A DNA stretch of 64,000 nucleotides from Hemibagrus wyckioides (Eukaryota > Chordata > Actinopteri > Siluriformes > Bagridae), in the NCBI RefSeq assembly GCF_019097595.1, contig NC_080720.1, positions 16,832,352 through 16,896,351 of the forward strand, read 5' to 3'. Made by a program: the position numbers and the translations under genes. The notes under the pieces are model-generated. The model saw only the letters and a program-made list of their open reading frames with translations. It had not been told where the DNA came from and did no database searches. The stretch's first letter is position 1, and every line of letters starts with the position of its first letter. Of the stretch, positions 45,573-58,159 are shown in pieces.

Positions 45573-47593
45573 AACTAGTAGTAGTTAGTAGTAGCAAGAG
45601 TAGTAGAAAAGAAGACAAATATGGAGACCAAAAGCATTAAAAATAAAGACATCTGAATCATTGGTCAGACTCTGTGTCTTTTATTGCCTCTGCAATAATT
45701 CCTTTCATGCAAATGTGGAATAAAACACAAGTCAGCTCTGCCCTTTCGGTAAGAGATGTTCAGAAATTTTGTCAAACTAATTGATGGCTTCATTACATCC
45801 CAATCAGAGCATTTCAAAGTGCCCTCAGGACCAAGGTAACTCTTTGCATTTGAGGACAAAGCTTGGGAAACAGAGTTTTACCGTGGAGGAGATTGCATTT
45901 ACTGCACCTTTAGAGAGACAGTGTCTGCCAGGACCATAATGCAGATAAAGTGCATTCTAGGGCTAATGCTATGGAGATGGATTGTGGGACAATAGCCTTA
46001 TAAGTGCAAAGCTGTGAAAGATGGGACACCAAACTTTTCAGATACAGAATAAAGCCTTGAACTTTCATGTGCAGTAATTCTAAATGAATCACATACATTT
46101 CTTTTTTTGTGTGTGTGTGTGGGGTAGGGGGGTTAAGATTATAAATAGGTTACTCTCAAACAAATATTACCAAAAATCTGTTTTTATCATAATTCTCCAC
46201 AATAATCACACTTTAAATATTATAAAACAGATAAAACTTTAATATTTCATAACTTCCTCAGTGTACTTGATCATCACACATAGTATAAATATGACCAAAT
46301 CAAACTTCTTTTCACTGTTCAATAGCATGCACGTTGATCAAGTGCTAAATCTTCACTATATGTCATAATCATGTGGTAAAAGCAGCATAGTCATTACATG
46401 TGCTATTAACAATGATTTTTATATATATTTCTATATGCAAATTATGTTGAATGATTGTAAAGGGTATTGGGCATTATCACTCCATACCACATTCACATCT
46501 ACATGTATGGTTACATGACTCTGCAGTAATAACAGCTGTAATGATGGTGCATTGGCGTGTGTCTGCATTAATCTGAGGGGAAATAGTGTGGGACTGACTG
46601 CTTGCCATTTAATGACTAATGTTCAGACGTGATGGCACACACAGGTGATTTAACACTGCCACAGAAATTTGCAGAAGAGAGAGGCAGAGACAGCGCTCAC
46701 TGCACTAATCACAGATAGACAGACACAGAGAAACGACTGAGCAAATGGATTATACCAGCCGATTGTTATGAAAAATAGACCTAGCCCCTTTGCAAGCAGG
46801 ATAAAAAAAATGTTTCATATTTTTTATAAAACCATTTGTAAAATGCAAGAATATCAAAAGTCTGTCTGTGCTTTGGAGTTCATCAACAATATGCAGAAAG
46901 GATAAAAGAAAAGTAGAAACGAAGGAGAGAGGGAACGGGGAAAAGAACGGTAGAGAGTGACGGGAAGGTTTTTAAGATATCTGCAAGCAAAAAAGGGATT
47001 AAGTCTGATTCGATGGCAACCACCTCTTGCCAGATGGAACCCACTGCTTTTATAATACCAAAAGAGTCAATAAGTCATCAGCGCATTCAGGCCTACAGAT
47101 AATACATTTAGGAGAGAGGATTAACCGGCACAATGAAAACAGGCCCAGGCTCTCTTGCCTTCATGCCACCTGTTTTTTAGTTTGTTTTGTTTTTTACACA
47201 GGGACATATTCAAGGAGATCGTTGGTCCTTTGATGTATTTCAAATCCCCTAGCTTTAGCCATAGCCCAGTGTATGCTGTGTCAAAGACAAACAATCCTGT
47301 CCACATACTTGTAGCAATGTATGGCTATTGTAAACCACGGACACTGAAGGCAGGCCCAATAGGCTGGTGAGAACGATTTTTCAGTACACTAACTTTTTGA
47401 TAAATTGTTGTTTAAGTTCTAAAAACAACAAATTAGATGAGAATCCTATAGTCCAGAAAGAGCACAATTTAATGAGAACAGCTATCATGAAGCTAAATAA
47501 ATACTTCAGCGGTATCTTTGGACTTCTAAATTACAGCTCTTTTTGCTAAATAAGTGTAAAGTCATCATCTTTGTTCTTATTCAGAAACAGAGT

Positions 47594-47830
47594 TATGATA
47601 GAATCAGAGCCTATCCTGGAAACACTGAGTGTAAGGCTGGAATCCACCCTGGATGGAATAGCAGTACACCACTCATATTTACACCAAGGGCAAGTTAGAG
47701 TCAGTAATCCACCTACCAGCATCTATTAGGCAGGTGGAGGTGGGAAGAAACCCACATAGACAGAGAATCATGAAGCTGTGAAACGACAGCGCTACCAGCT
47801 GCACCACCACACTATACCACTGTAAAGTCA
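47594..47830 (-). repeat. SINE-like fish interspersed repeat
   Basis: Reverse orientation: AGAGCCTATCCTGGAAACACTGAG, GGTGGGAAGAAACCCACATAGACAG and a tRNA-like head near GCTACCAGCTGCACCACCAC. It resembles 8850-9122 and 20876-21125. The 115-codon minus ORF that overlaps it (47679-48026) is therefore repeat-derived. Confidence 0.6.
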
Positions 47831-49008
47831 CTGCATCACAACAGATCACATGAGCTATACTTTTATGCCTGTCATATGAAAGATGTTGGTACACCTTAAA
47901 CAGGTTAGTCCCTTCTTTGGTCATGTTTAAAGTCACAACAGGATGCTCTTTTAGATCAGTGCTTGAGGACAATCTAGCCGCAGTAAATTTCATGTATAAT
48001 GAAAGCATTCTGTTCTTAAATGGCATGTGAAATTGTCTCCCCGTTGCACTATTATTAATGATCAGAGTGCTGGGGATTGAAATCTAAGAGGACACAGGAA
48101 TGCTAGGCAATCTACATCTCCTCTAAAGGGCAATTTGTCTGAGTAATTGCACTTGCAAAAATCTATCACTGTCACGCACCATGGCCAATTAACACCTGAG
48201 CATGAAAATAGAGAAAAAAATGAGAGAGGATGAGCAGGGCAGAGGTGAGATTAGAAAATATAGTCTTAACCTATCAACAACTGGGACCATTATTCTGCCC
48301 TGTCTGGTCAAATGCAACCACTATCATTATAGTGTGTGTATCAGAGCCAATGTATTACCAGTGACAATGAAAATGGTGTGAAGCTCTTAAAAGAGATATT
48401 AACAGAGATGTCCTTTCAATAGTACCCATTTCTAGTGGGTCTTGGCAATTTAAATCATTTAATACTGCTGGCTTTATGCATTTATTACATTTTAATGATT
48501 TTATCATTAGCAGCAGTCTAACCATAAGGGATGTGTATTAAACAGACTGTTCTTCTCATTTTGTACTTGTTTTTTTCTTTTAGTTCTGAATTCAAACATG
48601 GAATTCTTAACATGGCTGCTTGTAGCCTAAGTATTTAGCCATAGACTCCTGCACACATCCATTCACATGAACTATTTTCTCCCTATTCAGGACATGTGGA
48701 ATTGAGGGTACCTGTGTGTAAATAGTAAGAAAGCTGATGGGTTTGGTATACTAGCCTTGCTTAAATTATTAAGAATATAAACTATTTAGTGTGAACACTC
48801 TATGAGTTTTATTAGCTCTCAATTAGCAGAAACCTACCAAGCCATGGAGTTAAGCCACAGAGGATAGCAACAGTGCAGAGCCCCTTGAAACAGAGAGAGG
48901 CGAGGCGTGACTGAAGCTTCCTGTAGGACGATCGAGCTACAGCAACATTTTCTTGCTGTACTAATGAAGAGAGCTGACTCCTCACCCTTAACTCTTTTAT
49001 ATTACCAG

Positions 49009-49042
49009 AGAGAGAGAGAAAGAAAGAGAGAGAGAGAGAGAG
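49009..49042. repeat. (GA)n microsatellite
   Basis: GAGAGA run with one AAAGAAAG interruption. Confidence 0.93.
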
Positions 49043-50814
49043 ATAGTTAATTACACTACAGGTACAAGACAGCCGAGAGCTGATTTCCTCTCCTCTCCCT
49101 CTTGGGCTTTCCTAATTGCATTGTTACTGCAACAGGAAGGACATGGCCCAGGACTCCTTGCAGTGGTGCAAAAATCTTGTGTAAACCCTGACACTAACGT
49201 GCATCTTAGCTCTGTGAAATCTCTTTAGCCACCCAAGATGGTGGAAACTCCCTTTAATCGCTTGAGATTAGTGCTCTGGTTTGTTTTATGCTAGTTTTGG
49301 TTGAAAATGATTTCACAGTTGGTCCTAGATGCAACAGCCTAATTCTAGCATAATATTGTTTTACACTGAGGGGCAGCATGCATCAGTGTAATACACCCCA
49401 GTCATGGATTAAGCCTCTATTACAAGAGGAACATTAGCAATGCAACAATTTGTTCTTCAGTTTAATTTGGTACTTTGATTAAAGCCTAATTACATTAATC
49501 ACACCACTACTGATTTGTTCAGTGAAGACGATTAAGTGGAAAGTGTTTGACAGAGGTTGTAATGCAGAATGGGTTTGGGAGCATTACCTTTCTCATCAAC
49601 AGTACCCTGAGGACACTCCTACTGTATAGACCAAATTCCTATCATTTGATGAACCTTGATATTATCTAGATGAATAGATATATAATGATAATCTGATTTG
49701 ATCCTCAGCTAAATAATTCTAACAATGAATTGTTGTTAAAACCTTAAAGTAAGTGTCGGTCATAAACTAGGTATGTGCAAGCAGTCAATAGTTATTTAAT
49801 ATTGTTCAAGTGTAAGCAACCATTTTTTGTCTGCAGGGATGTGACTAATAGACAACCAGAGGACTTCATGGCTGACATGAGTTTGATTAGCTGGTGGAGA
49901 AACATGAAAACAGCAATGTCATTTTAAGTTATTTGAAGTGCTTGACTTGCTTTTTACAGTCTCTGTATAAATGCAATCACTGTTGAACTTCAAAAATGGC
50001 AGGAGACAGTGCTAGAAAAAAAAGATCAGTTATCAGTCTACAGATAACTTGTTCTTCATTAAAAAAAAATCTTCTTTGTTTCGCTCTCTCTGTTCTCTTT
50101 GTCATTTACTTATTATCTCTTCTTTTACAAGATCTGAGACCATGTTAAATCTCCATTTGGGCTGAATCAACATTGCTTTTAGTGTTTAGGCCACACATAA
50201 TGTGGCCTGTCAAGTCTTGTTCATAATTAGGATTCTGCTGATACAACAGTCACCAGAGTGCATGATTTAAAGGCATTTTTTGTATCCTACAAACAGAAAA
50301 ATCTAAATCTGTTGATTTGTTTAAGCCACAAAAATCAAGTTTGTTTAAACCAAAGATGCCCCAACTGGGTCATATATCAGTTTGGTAATATATCATTGCT
50401 GTGGAAAAAGCTACTCTTTTTTGAATCCTTACTCACACACCCTGAGCACATGGTCTAAATGTTGGAAGGAACTACTTTTATTAGGCATATTAATCAGCTT
50501 GAATGGAGACTAGACAATCTTTTCAGAATCAGGAATATACAGGGATGTTGAACAATGAAAAAACTGCTCAAAATAAAATACAGTACAGAACAAAAAATTG
50601 TAACTTTATTGCTTGCACAACATTCCCTAAACACCTAAATGCTTCACAGAGTGAAAACTGTTAAGCATGTGTGCAGTTTTACTTGTTGTAAATTAAGGCT
50701 TTGCATGTTTTAGGGTTGACTGATGAAACGGACGGTTCTTTAACATAAAATCAAAAAGAAGAAAGATAAAATGCAAGTCAGTTTCTACTGCAGGATTGTA
50801 GTCATGGTCAGTTT

Positions 50815-51000
50815 TTGTCATGTCAGCATGTGCTATGTGCCGAGATCCAGTTCCCAGTATGACTTGTGGCCTTACACCATAGCCGCCATGGACCGCTATT
50901 CCCAGTACTCATCTGCATTGTCATGTTCAAAATCAATATATTACTGATTACACACACCTGACTCAATCACCACCAACACTCTACACTGTTTATACCTACC
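50815..51000. repeat. Possible interspersed repeat
   Basis: CCAGTTCCCAGTATGAC..GTGGCC and GCCGCCATGGACCGC..TTCCCAG, followed by ATTACTGATTACACACACCTGACTC, are more GC-rich than the surroundings and resemble wording I associate with dispersed fish repeats. No ends were found. Confidence 0.3.
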
Positions 51001-51462
51001 CCCCCAAACAACCCCCACCCTCACACACACACACACACACAGAAAACTCAAGCAATGCAAAGTGAAGCAATACAAAGTGAATACTTGCTGATACTGACTT
51101 TGCTTCAAGCTTTAAATTGTCGACTTTTGTTAATAAAAGTCACCTAGAACTGCAACCATCTACACTGCCTGACAGTAATAATTATAATAAATGAAAATAC
51201 ATTTGCCATTAAATGACAACATTTTGTTATATGGTTGTGTATTTATCCTGTCAAATAAACATATTGATATATAATGTGTAAATAGGTCTATAATAATTAT
51301 TAGATTATATAGTATATAATTTAGCAAACTCTTACCTGATACTGAAATGTTATCAAAATATTATATAAAGCAACACAAAAAATATATTTAAATAATATTA
51401 ATAAACTCTATATACACTGAAAATTAATCATGAATTTATCATATCTTGATTACTCGAGCACT

Positions 51463-51560
51463 ATTTAATTCAATTTAATGAAATTTATTTTTATAGCCAT
51501 ATTAACAGTCTCAAAGCAGCTTTTCAGAAGTATTGAAACAGAATAAATTATAAAGTTTAA
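51463..51560 (+). repeat. Fish interspersed repeat, head fragment
   Basis: TTCAATTTAATGAAATTTATTTTTATAGCC then CTCAAAGCAGCTTTTCAGAA matches the family also seen at 60108-60250 and, reversed, at 16960-17062. Confidence 0.5.
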
Positions 51561-51637
51561 AATTAAGCCTCTAACATTTATACCTATGCATATTTATTAC
51601 CAAACCTTAAATTAAAGTGTTGGCAACATATTTATAG

Positions 51638-51660
51638 CACACACACACACACACACACAC
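51638..51660. repeat. (CA)n microsatellite
   Basis: About 11 CA units; a shorter CA run follows at 51903-51920. Confidence 0.95.
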
Positions 51661-52217
51661 ATTCAATAAATTAATAATCGTTAATTCTGGGAAAACATAC
51701 TTGAATCTTTATGATAATGATCTGTTCAAAATATAGATTCAGATATCCACTCAATTTGGCTGATAATTCTAAAGCTTTTCACAAGTACACAGTAAGTTTA
51801 ATTTATTCACTTGTGAGACATCAAAACATGCATGAGATATTATAGAAAAAAGTCTGTGACAGGGCACCTTTAATCTTATACACAGTTTATTCTTTTAGAA
51901 CATACACACACACACACAACAGAAAAACAATTCAGTAGCATTTTGACAGTCTGAATAACAAAGCAATAATGTTTTGAAATTAACAGCAGATATAATGTGT
52001 TTAATGTGAACTTGTAAATCAAATCCATTAAGATACAGTAATCCTTGGGTGACTGTGCATTGTCATGTCATTGCTTTCTGCAGTGGAGTGTGTCTTTGCA
52101 TCTAAATTAATTTCAGTACAATGAAGCTTTTAATTTGCACATAACAGAAATTGTAGGTTGAAGAAAAATCAATTTGGTTTACAGACATCAGAATACACAA
52201 GATAAACATAGAGAAAA

Positions 52218-52244
52218 GGTGTGTGTGTGTGGGGGGGGGGGGGT
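52218..52244. repeat. (GT)n followed by poly-G
   Basis: A short GT run passes directly into 14 consecutive G residues. Confidence 0.95.
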
Positions 52245-55200
52245 AAAATCAAGCTGTAAGTTTTCTCTGTCTATTGATTAATAGCTTTAGCATTGTGGCA
52301 GTTCCTCCTCTGTGAGTCATAGAAATTATAGTTGTGTGGAGCTAAGGGCAATTTTGGCAAGAAATTGAAGGTTTAGTGATCCAATGAAAGATAGTCAACA
52401 GACAAAAGTACACACTGCCAAAAGGCTATCGTAATTCATATGCCTGTCAACTTCAGACAACTACAAAGCTTAAACAGTATGGTGACAATGAATCAAATGA
52501 ATGCCTGTCATGAATAATTGCATATAAATGAGCATTGATAGTATAGAATATTAAATTCCAATTATTTGTAGCAATAGCAATACACACACACAGACACATA
52601 CAATATCTGTTTACTGTTGGTTGCGCTGCCACTGTTTTCTGCTCTGCATATGAATGTAAACTTCTTAGGTATCCAGACAACGCTGTAGGTAGTGTGGAGA
52701 TATTTGTCTTTCATTACTGATTACTGCAAAAGGTTTTTTTCCCCCCTGAATCCTCTGTCGCGACATTCTCTCTATGAACATCCACTGCTCAACAAGCTCC
52801 ATCTGGGCATAATTACCGAAAGTCTGTTAGTCCCACAGTATATGACAATAACTCACAACTAATTATGCATCAATTATTAAAACTCTGAAAGCATATTAAA
52901 CACGGTGCAGTAATCAGTTAACCACACCTGATGATTTATGGAATGTTGACTTGTCTGCGTAAGAAATAATTAACAGAACCAACATGAGAGACTAGAATGA
53001 TAAACATCTTTATACAGAAGCAAGGTGAGTAAAAAGATGGAAAGGAAAGGATGGGTAGGAAAATTAGATTTGCCCTAGCATACTCTGCACATAATAGATA
53101 AATAAATAACGTTAAACATGTTTACTTAGACCTTTAGTTACAAATGTCCATTTACCATGCAGAATTCATCTGTGCTGTGCAGTCATTTGGTAAAATAATA
53201 ACAGACACCTTCACAGCATTCAGTACATCTTACTCTTGAGTATATGCCCCTTGAGACCAGCAATCTCATGGTGATCTGCTTATTAACAAGAATCCTTCAC
53301 AATGAAAGCAATTGGGGTATGACTGAATTCAGCAGGAGTGTTGGCTGTGTATGTATGTGTGGTTGATGCTTATCAGGAGGAGACGATGTGAGCTGAAATG
53401 GATATTGATCTGTGTATATGGAGAGGCCCATGCAATAAAATGAGAATACTTGGCTGGAAATGATTCTTGAGTGGCAGTGCTAGACATGTTGAATGCGATT
53501 TCATGATTCAGCACAAGTTCGGAGCAATCTCAATGGGGCATCTTTATAAACTCAAGAAAAGAAATGGCTGGCTCAGGAGCAGGGTCATTACCTGCCAGAT
53601 GTATGTGGGTGGAACAACTGGCTGAAGTCATAAAATGGCCTATTACTTTCGGTGTCAATCAGTGAAAGACATTACATGGAGAGAAATGAATTCAGCAAAA
53701 AAAAAGAAGAAAGAAAGAAAGATTCATTCAAGGAAAGTTCATATAAGAAGGTGTATAATTTGGTGTGTAGCACCTTATGTTACATATTATGTTAAGGCTC
53801 AGAGTTATTGTACATTTGTCTTTGTGCATTCCGATGCTGTGCCTTCATTATTGATTTACCACAATTATAGGAAACCAATATAATTCATTTACAGTTAAAC
53901 ACTCCAACATTTTTGTGATTTATTGGTAACCGATTAAGGGGCCGATTGCCATCAGCTTCTTGATCAATCTCTTGTCACACAGAAAACATTCACATTTATT
54001 GATATGGTTTTTCAAAGAAAATTATCTAATGGTTGCCATCAGTTGCTATTATGAGAGCAATATCTTAAAGCTTACCAGCATCCCATGTTTGTTCACCTAA
54101 TACATGTATTCATATTTACATTATGCTATCAGATTAGTATACAGTGAAAATAATGTAACTACAGTTACAAGAATGTGTTGGCCAAACGTTTTTTCCCCCC
54201 ATGTGACAGCATATTTATGTTTGCTTGCATTCACTCAAGAAACATTATATATTATATTACAACCAATCACAATTATCATAACCCATAAATGATCTCAGGG
54301 TATTTGACAGAATAAGAAAATATTAAATCATTAAAAGGAACAAGAGTCTGTATGCTGATTTCTAAGCTGGGATTCTTAGACGAATTGCAGTCTGATACAT
54401 TGTGTGTACAGTACAGTTGCCTTTCTTCTTTTTTTTTCAGGATTTTTCTGCATACAAAATGGAAAAGGCTGGCTAACTAATCATGAAATCTCTTGATAGT
54501 AGATTTCTGGATGGTGATAAATTAGGTGCTGTCCACTAACAATGAAATGTATTTTTATTTCCTCTCCCTATAATTAAGAATTGTCGCTAGAAGACATATT
54601 ACACAGCTGTTTTTGAGACCTGTGCTGTATTTCTGAGGTATTTGCTTTTGGAGAGTTAATGGTGAGTATATGAAAAAGTTTATTTAAAAGAAATAAACAA
54701 ATACTGCATTATGTACACAGGGTTGTGTGCCTACATGGAAATGAACAGAAAATAGAATTACCCAACCGAAATATGCATTTGCACTTAACACATTGGATTT
54801 ATGTATAAAGACTCTCACTGTAATAAAAATGTAATTTAAAAAATTCCATATTATGCACGTCTATAAATTCAAACGCCCAACCTTGGTATTTGATATACAT
54901 TTGTACAACTCTTACCCTGCAGAATTGTAATGTGCCTCATGAAAATCTTTAGTGAACCAGCCTAGAGCTAAAATTCATGCTAAGATGCACCTGCACAGAC
55001 AGAGCCAACCTGAGCAAGATGAACGACATCATTAACTCAGCCAGTAAAGCTGAGTCTCTCTGCCTCAGCTGCCCCTGACAGCCCAGGAGCCAATGGGCCA
55101 AGCTAAAGTAGGACCTTTTCAGTTTCACACAAAATGTCCCTAAACCACACACACACTCTGGAGCAACACCTCCAGACCCCAACATCACATCAGAAAGTCA

Positions 55201-55699
55201 AGCAATACAGAAGTCTGAAATGTATAATTTTGCACATAAACTATATAACAATATAGAATAAGGGTTCCTAGGTAGAAATTGACAATAGCTGGAGGGAAAT
55301 GAAGCACATACTGTATCTCCCAATATTGCTATGGTAACTAACTGTTCTTAGAAATTGCAGTCCTTAGACAATCATCAAAGAAGAACACCCACAGCCATCT
55401 TTATGGTTTATATGTAGTACAATTCACAATAATCTCATGGTGATCTTGTTCACGTGGGGCCATCCTTAGCAGCAGCAAATGATTTCCAGGTGACAAAAAC
55501 AGAAGTAGGGCACCTGGATAGATCAGACATGTCCAGAGAGCAGAAGGAACCAAGATCATTGATAAATTGAGAGTAGCATGTGCTGCAAGAGGGTGAGGGT
55601 TGTGGTGGATGGTTGAAGAGCTTAAAAACACAGAAAGTTAGTTATGCTCTTATCCTATAATAGTTCACAAAAATGTACATTGTTTTCAATCTTATCTCC

Positions 55700-55865
55700 A
55701 AAGCATAGGGTGTAGCTGCAGGCTTTCATTACAGCCAAACTGAAGGCACACTTGGTAGTTGATTGGAGACTTAAATAAACTATTAAACAAGTGAAATCTG
55801 GTGTGGCTCCTGCTTGGTTGGAATGAAAGCCTGCAGGCTTTCAGGATAAGATTGAAGACCCCTGC
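55700..55865. mobile_element. Worn hAT-type MITE
   Basis: The right end GGATAAGATTGAAGACCCCTG is the terminal repeat of the family at 18372-18565 in reverse complement. Internal GCAGGCTTTCATTACAGCC and TTGGAATGAAAGCCTGCAGG are the matching arms. The left end is eroded and no target duplication is evident. Confidence 0.65.
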
Positions 55866-57167
55866 TCTAGAGACTCCTAAACCACAGTCTCTTCCATTTG
55901 ATTAATTTCTTTTGGTAACATCATCAGTCCATTCATCAGACTATATGGCTAAGGCAGTCCTAAACTGGCCTGACTCCAGTAATATCAACATCAATTTATA
56001 CGATTAGTAACGATTACAGAATTTAGCAGCACACTAACTGTCATCAAGAGAAAGCCCCGTCATCTACAACGGAATGGGAAGGATGAGAATTTAAAAACAG
56101 CCTTCAACAATACTCCCTTCTTCGTTTCCTGAGCCTTTCCTAGTTGTTACAGTTGAAGTGTATGATAATAATTTTGGATGTAATGTCATCTTAACGGCAG
56201 GGAGATAAATACAGTTAATGTTCCCATTTCCATAGATACATATCCAGAAGATATAACATGTGACCTCTGTTTACATTTATCCATTTCTTGACTACTCTTG
56301 GCCAATTAGTATTGGTGGGAGAATATGTCCAGTGACAACCATTGCTTTGTTCCTGCTTTCAGTGGCCTGTATTCAGAGTTAGTGACTTAAGTTGTTGATG
56401 TAGTTCAAATGTTACATCAATATATTAAAATGACCTGCATGTAGTACACGCCTCTGAAGTTGCCAGATTTTTTACCTGGCTTAAAAATGTACACTGAAGA
56501 AGCAGATCTTTGCTGTCAAATGCAACATGATATAAATAAATCCAAGAGACCATTTTAAACACAGAGAAAAGCACCACTAATATGATAGCATAAGGGGAAG
56601 ATTACACATTTTAAAAGAACTAACTAATGGGTGTTTATTATATTGGAAATAAATTGCTGCATGAAAAATTCTAATAGGAATTTTTGCATTAAACATTGAC
56701 GTTCATATAACTATTTGGCGTCCCACCCTCACTACTTGAGACAGCATATCCTGATATATATATATTTTTTTTACATATTATTCTATTATATTGTACACAT
56801 TTTTGGGCTTTTCATTCACTGTTTTAAATGATCAAATTAATAAAATTATCTCTGTGTTTTTGGCTAACTTGAAACAATCGCCTAAAAAGAATGTGTCAAC
56901 GTTTTACAGGACAAGCGGAGGTAGCACTCATTTACAACACTTACAGTCACTTTAAGAAAGTGTTGTCCATAATTGTATGCATAAAAATTAAATCGAAAAA
57001 TTCAATATGAATATATTCATATTGGCCCTAATTAAGGTGATATCTTTTCTGATGCTCTTTAAGGGAAAAGCTAATGCTGTAAATTATTAGCTTTTATTAG
57101 TGCGATTGCATAAGCTCTTGTTATCGTCACTATTTATTATTATTATTCCGTTTCCTGGGTGCGCTAC

Positions 57168-57700
57168 TAGTCCTAAACGGTAATAAGTAAACACATGGTT
57201 CCAACGCTAAAATGTTCATCATGTGGTGCTTAAGTGTGCTATTACTTTTCATGCTGATAAGTATTGTAGTTTATTTTATATTAATTTTAAATGCATTTTT
57301 TACAGACTTCACTGCCTGGTTTCCGCATGGACATTTAAGGAGAGCGCGCACAGTTTGTTTTTTCTCGGAGATGTTCGGGAGATGCCGTAAACAAGCATGT
57401 AAAACATTACTAGTCCTAAACGGTAATAACTAGAAACATGGCTCCAACGCTAAAATGTTGCTCATGTTGTGCTTAAGTGTGGTATTACATTTCATGCTGA
57501 TAAGTGTTGTAGTTTATTTTATATTAATTTTTAAATGCTTTTTTTTACGGACTTCACTTCCTGCACACGACAGAAACATGGTTCCAATGTTAAAATGTTG
57601 CTCATGTTGTGCTTAAGTGTGGTATTACAGTTCATTCTGATAAGTATTATAGTTTATTTTATATGCATTTTTAAATGCATTACGGACTTCAGACCGCTAC
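57168..57700. repeat. Three local direct repeats of a 120-130 bp block
   Basis: Copies at 57193-57321, 57436-57564 and 57576-57695 share ACATGG.TCCAA.G.TAAAATGTT, GCTTAAGTGTG.TATTAC and AGT.TTATTTTATAT, ending in ACGGACTTCA or ACAGACTTCA. The first two also share the upstream words ACTAGTCCTAAACGGTAATAA (57168 and 57408), giving a period near 243 bp; copies 2 and 3 are about 140 bp apart. No coding frame is kept. Confidence 0.88.
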
Positions 57701-57745
57701 TGTGTGTGTGTGTGTGTGACGTCAGCTAGAGTGAGGGAAGAGGTT

Positions 57746-58158
57746 GGATGCATCGTCTTTAAACTGTTCCCAGCGCACACACTAGTTCGTTTAGACTTCA
57801 TATTTTAACTGTGACTTTAGTTTGTATATATTATTTGAGAATGTCTTGCAATAGTTTAAGCATATTTAGCGTGTATATCGTATATTGTGTATTTGACAGT
57901 GGCTAGCGGTAGTGCATCTAAAGTATTAGTACCACTGATCTCAATGACATTACAAGTTGCAGTTTAGCTTATTTGGTAGAGCATCTGCCTCCCATACTGG
58001 AGACGTTGTTTTTATATATATATTATATAAGGATGCATCATCTTTAAACTGTTCCTACAGCTTGAATTCTTACTCTACAGCCACATAAACTTTTTAAACT
58101 GTGACTTTAGCTTTTAAATATTATTTGAGCTTGCAATAGTTTAAGTAACATATTCGCA
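57746..58158. repeat. Second duplicated block beside the first
   Basis: 57746-57870 and 58031-58158 share GGATGCATC.TCTTTAAACTG, AACTGTGACTTTAG.TT and CTTGCAATAGTTTAAG. The spacing is about 285 bp and the spacer includes the tRNA-like segment at 57959-58005. Confidence 0.85.
57959..58005 (+). pseudogene. tRNA-like 5' fragment
   Basis: TTAGCTTATTTGGTAGAGCA resembles a tRNA D-arm with an A box, and ATCTGCCTCCCATACTGGAGACG resembles an anticodon arm containing CCC. The T-arm and acceptor are missing: the sequence runs into TTTTTATATATATA. It is a tRNA fragment or a SINE head rather than a working gene. Confidence 0.5.
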
Positions 58159-58159
58159 A

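Larger units (their letters stand above)
43231..57160. other. Long stretch without recognised exons
   Basis: About 14 kb. Contents seen: (ATT)n at 45528-45571, a SINE-like repeat at 47594-47830, GA runs at 49009-49042, CA/GT runs at 51022-51041, 51638-51660 and 51903-51920, GT plus poly-G at 52218-52244, a repeat head at 51463-51560 and a worn hAT-type MITE at 55700-55865. ORFs near 44199-44423, 54949-55188 and 55401-55631 have moderate GC but no recognised motif. Conserved non-coding elements may exist but cannot be judged from one sequence. Confidence 0.5.

Noticed and set aside
47679..48026. 115-codon minus-strand ORF
   Set aside because: It overlaps a SINE-like repeat and shows no protein family features.
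54949..55188. 79-codon minus ORF in a slightly GC-richer patch
   Set aside because: No splice context or family motif was recognised, and stops occur in the flanking sequence of all frames.
57959..58005. Functional tRNA gene
   Set aside because: The T-arm and acceptor stem are absent and the anticodon stem is mismatched.
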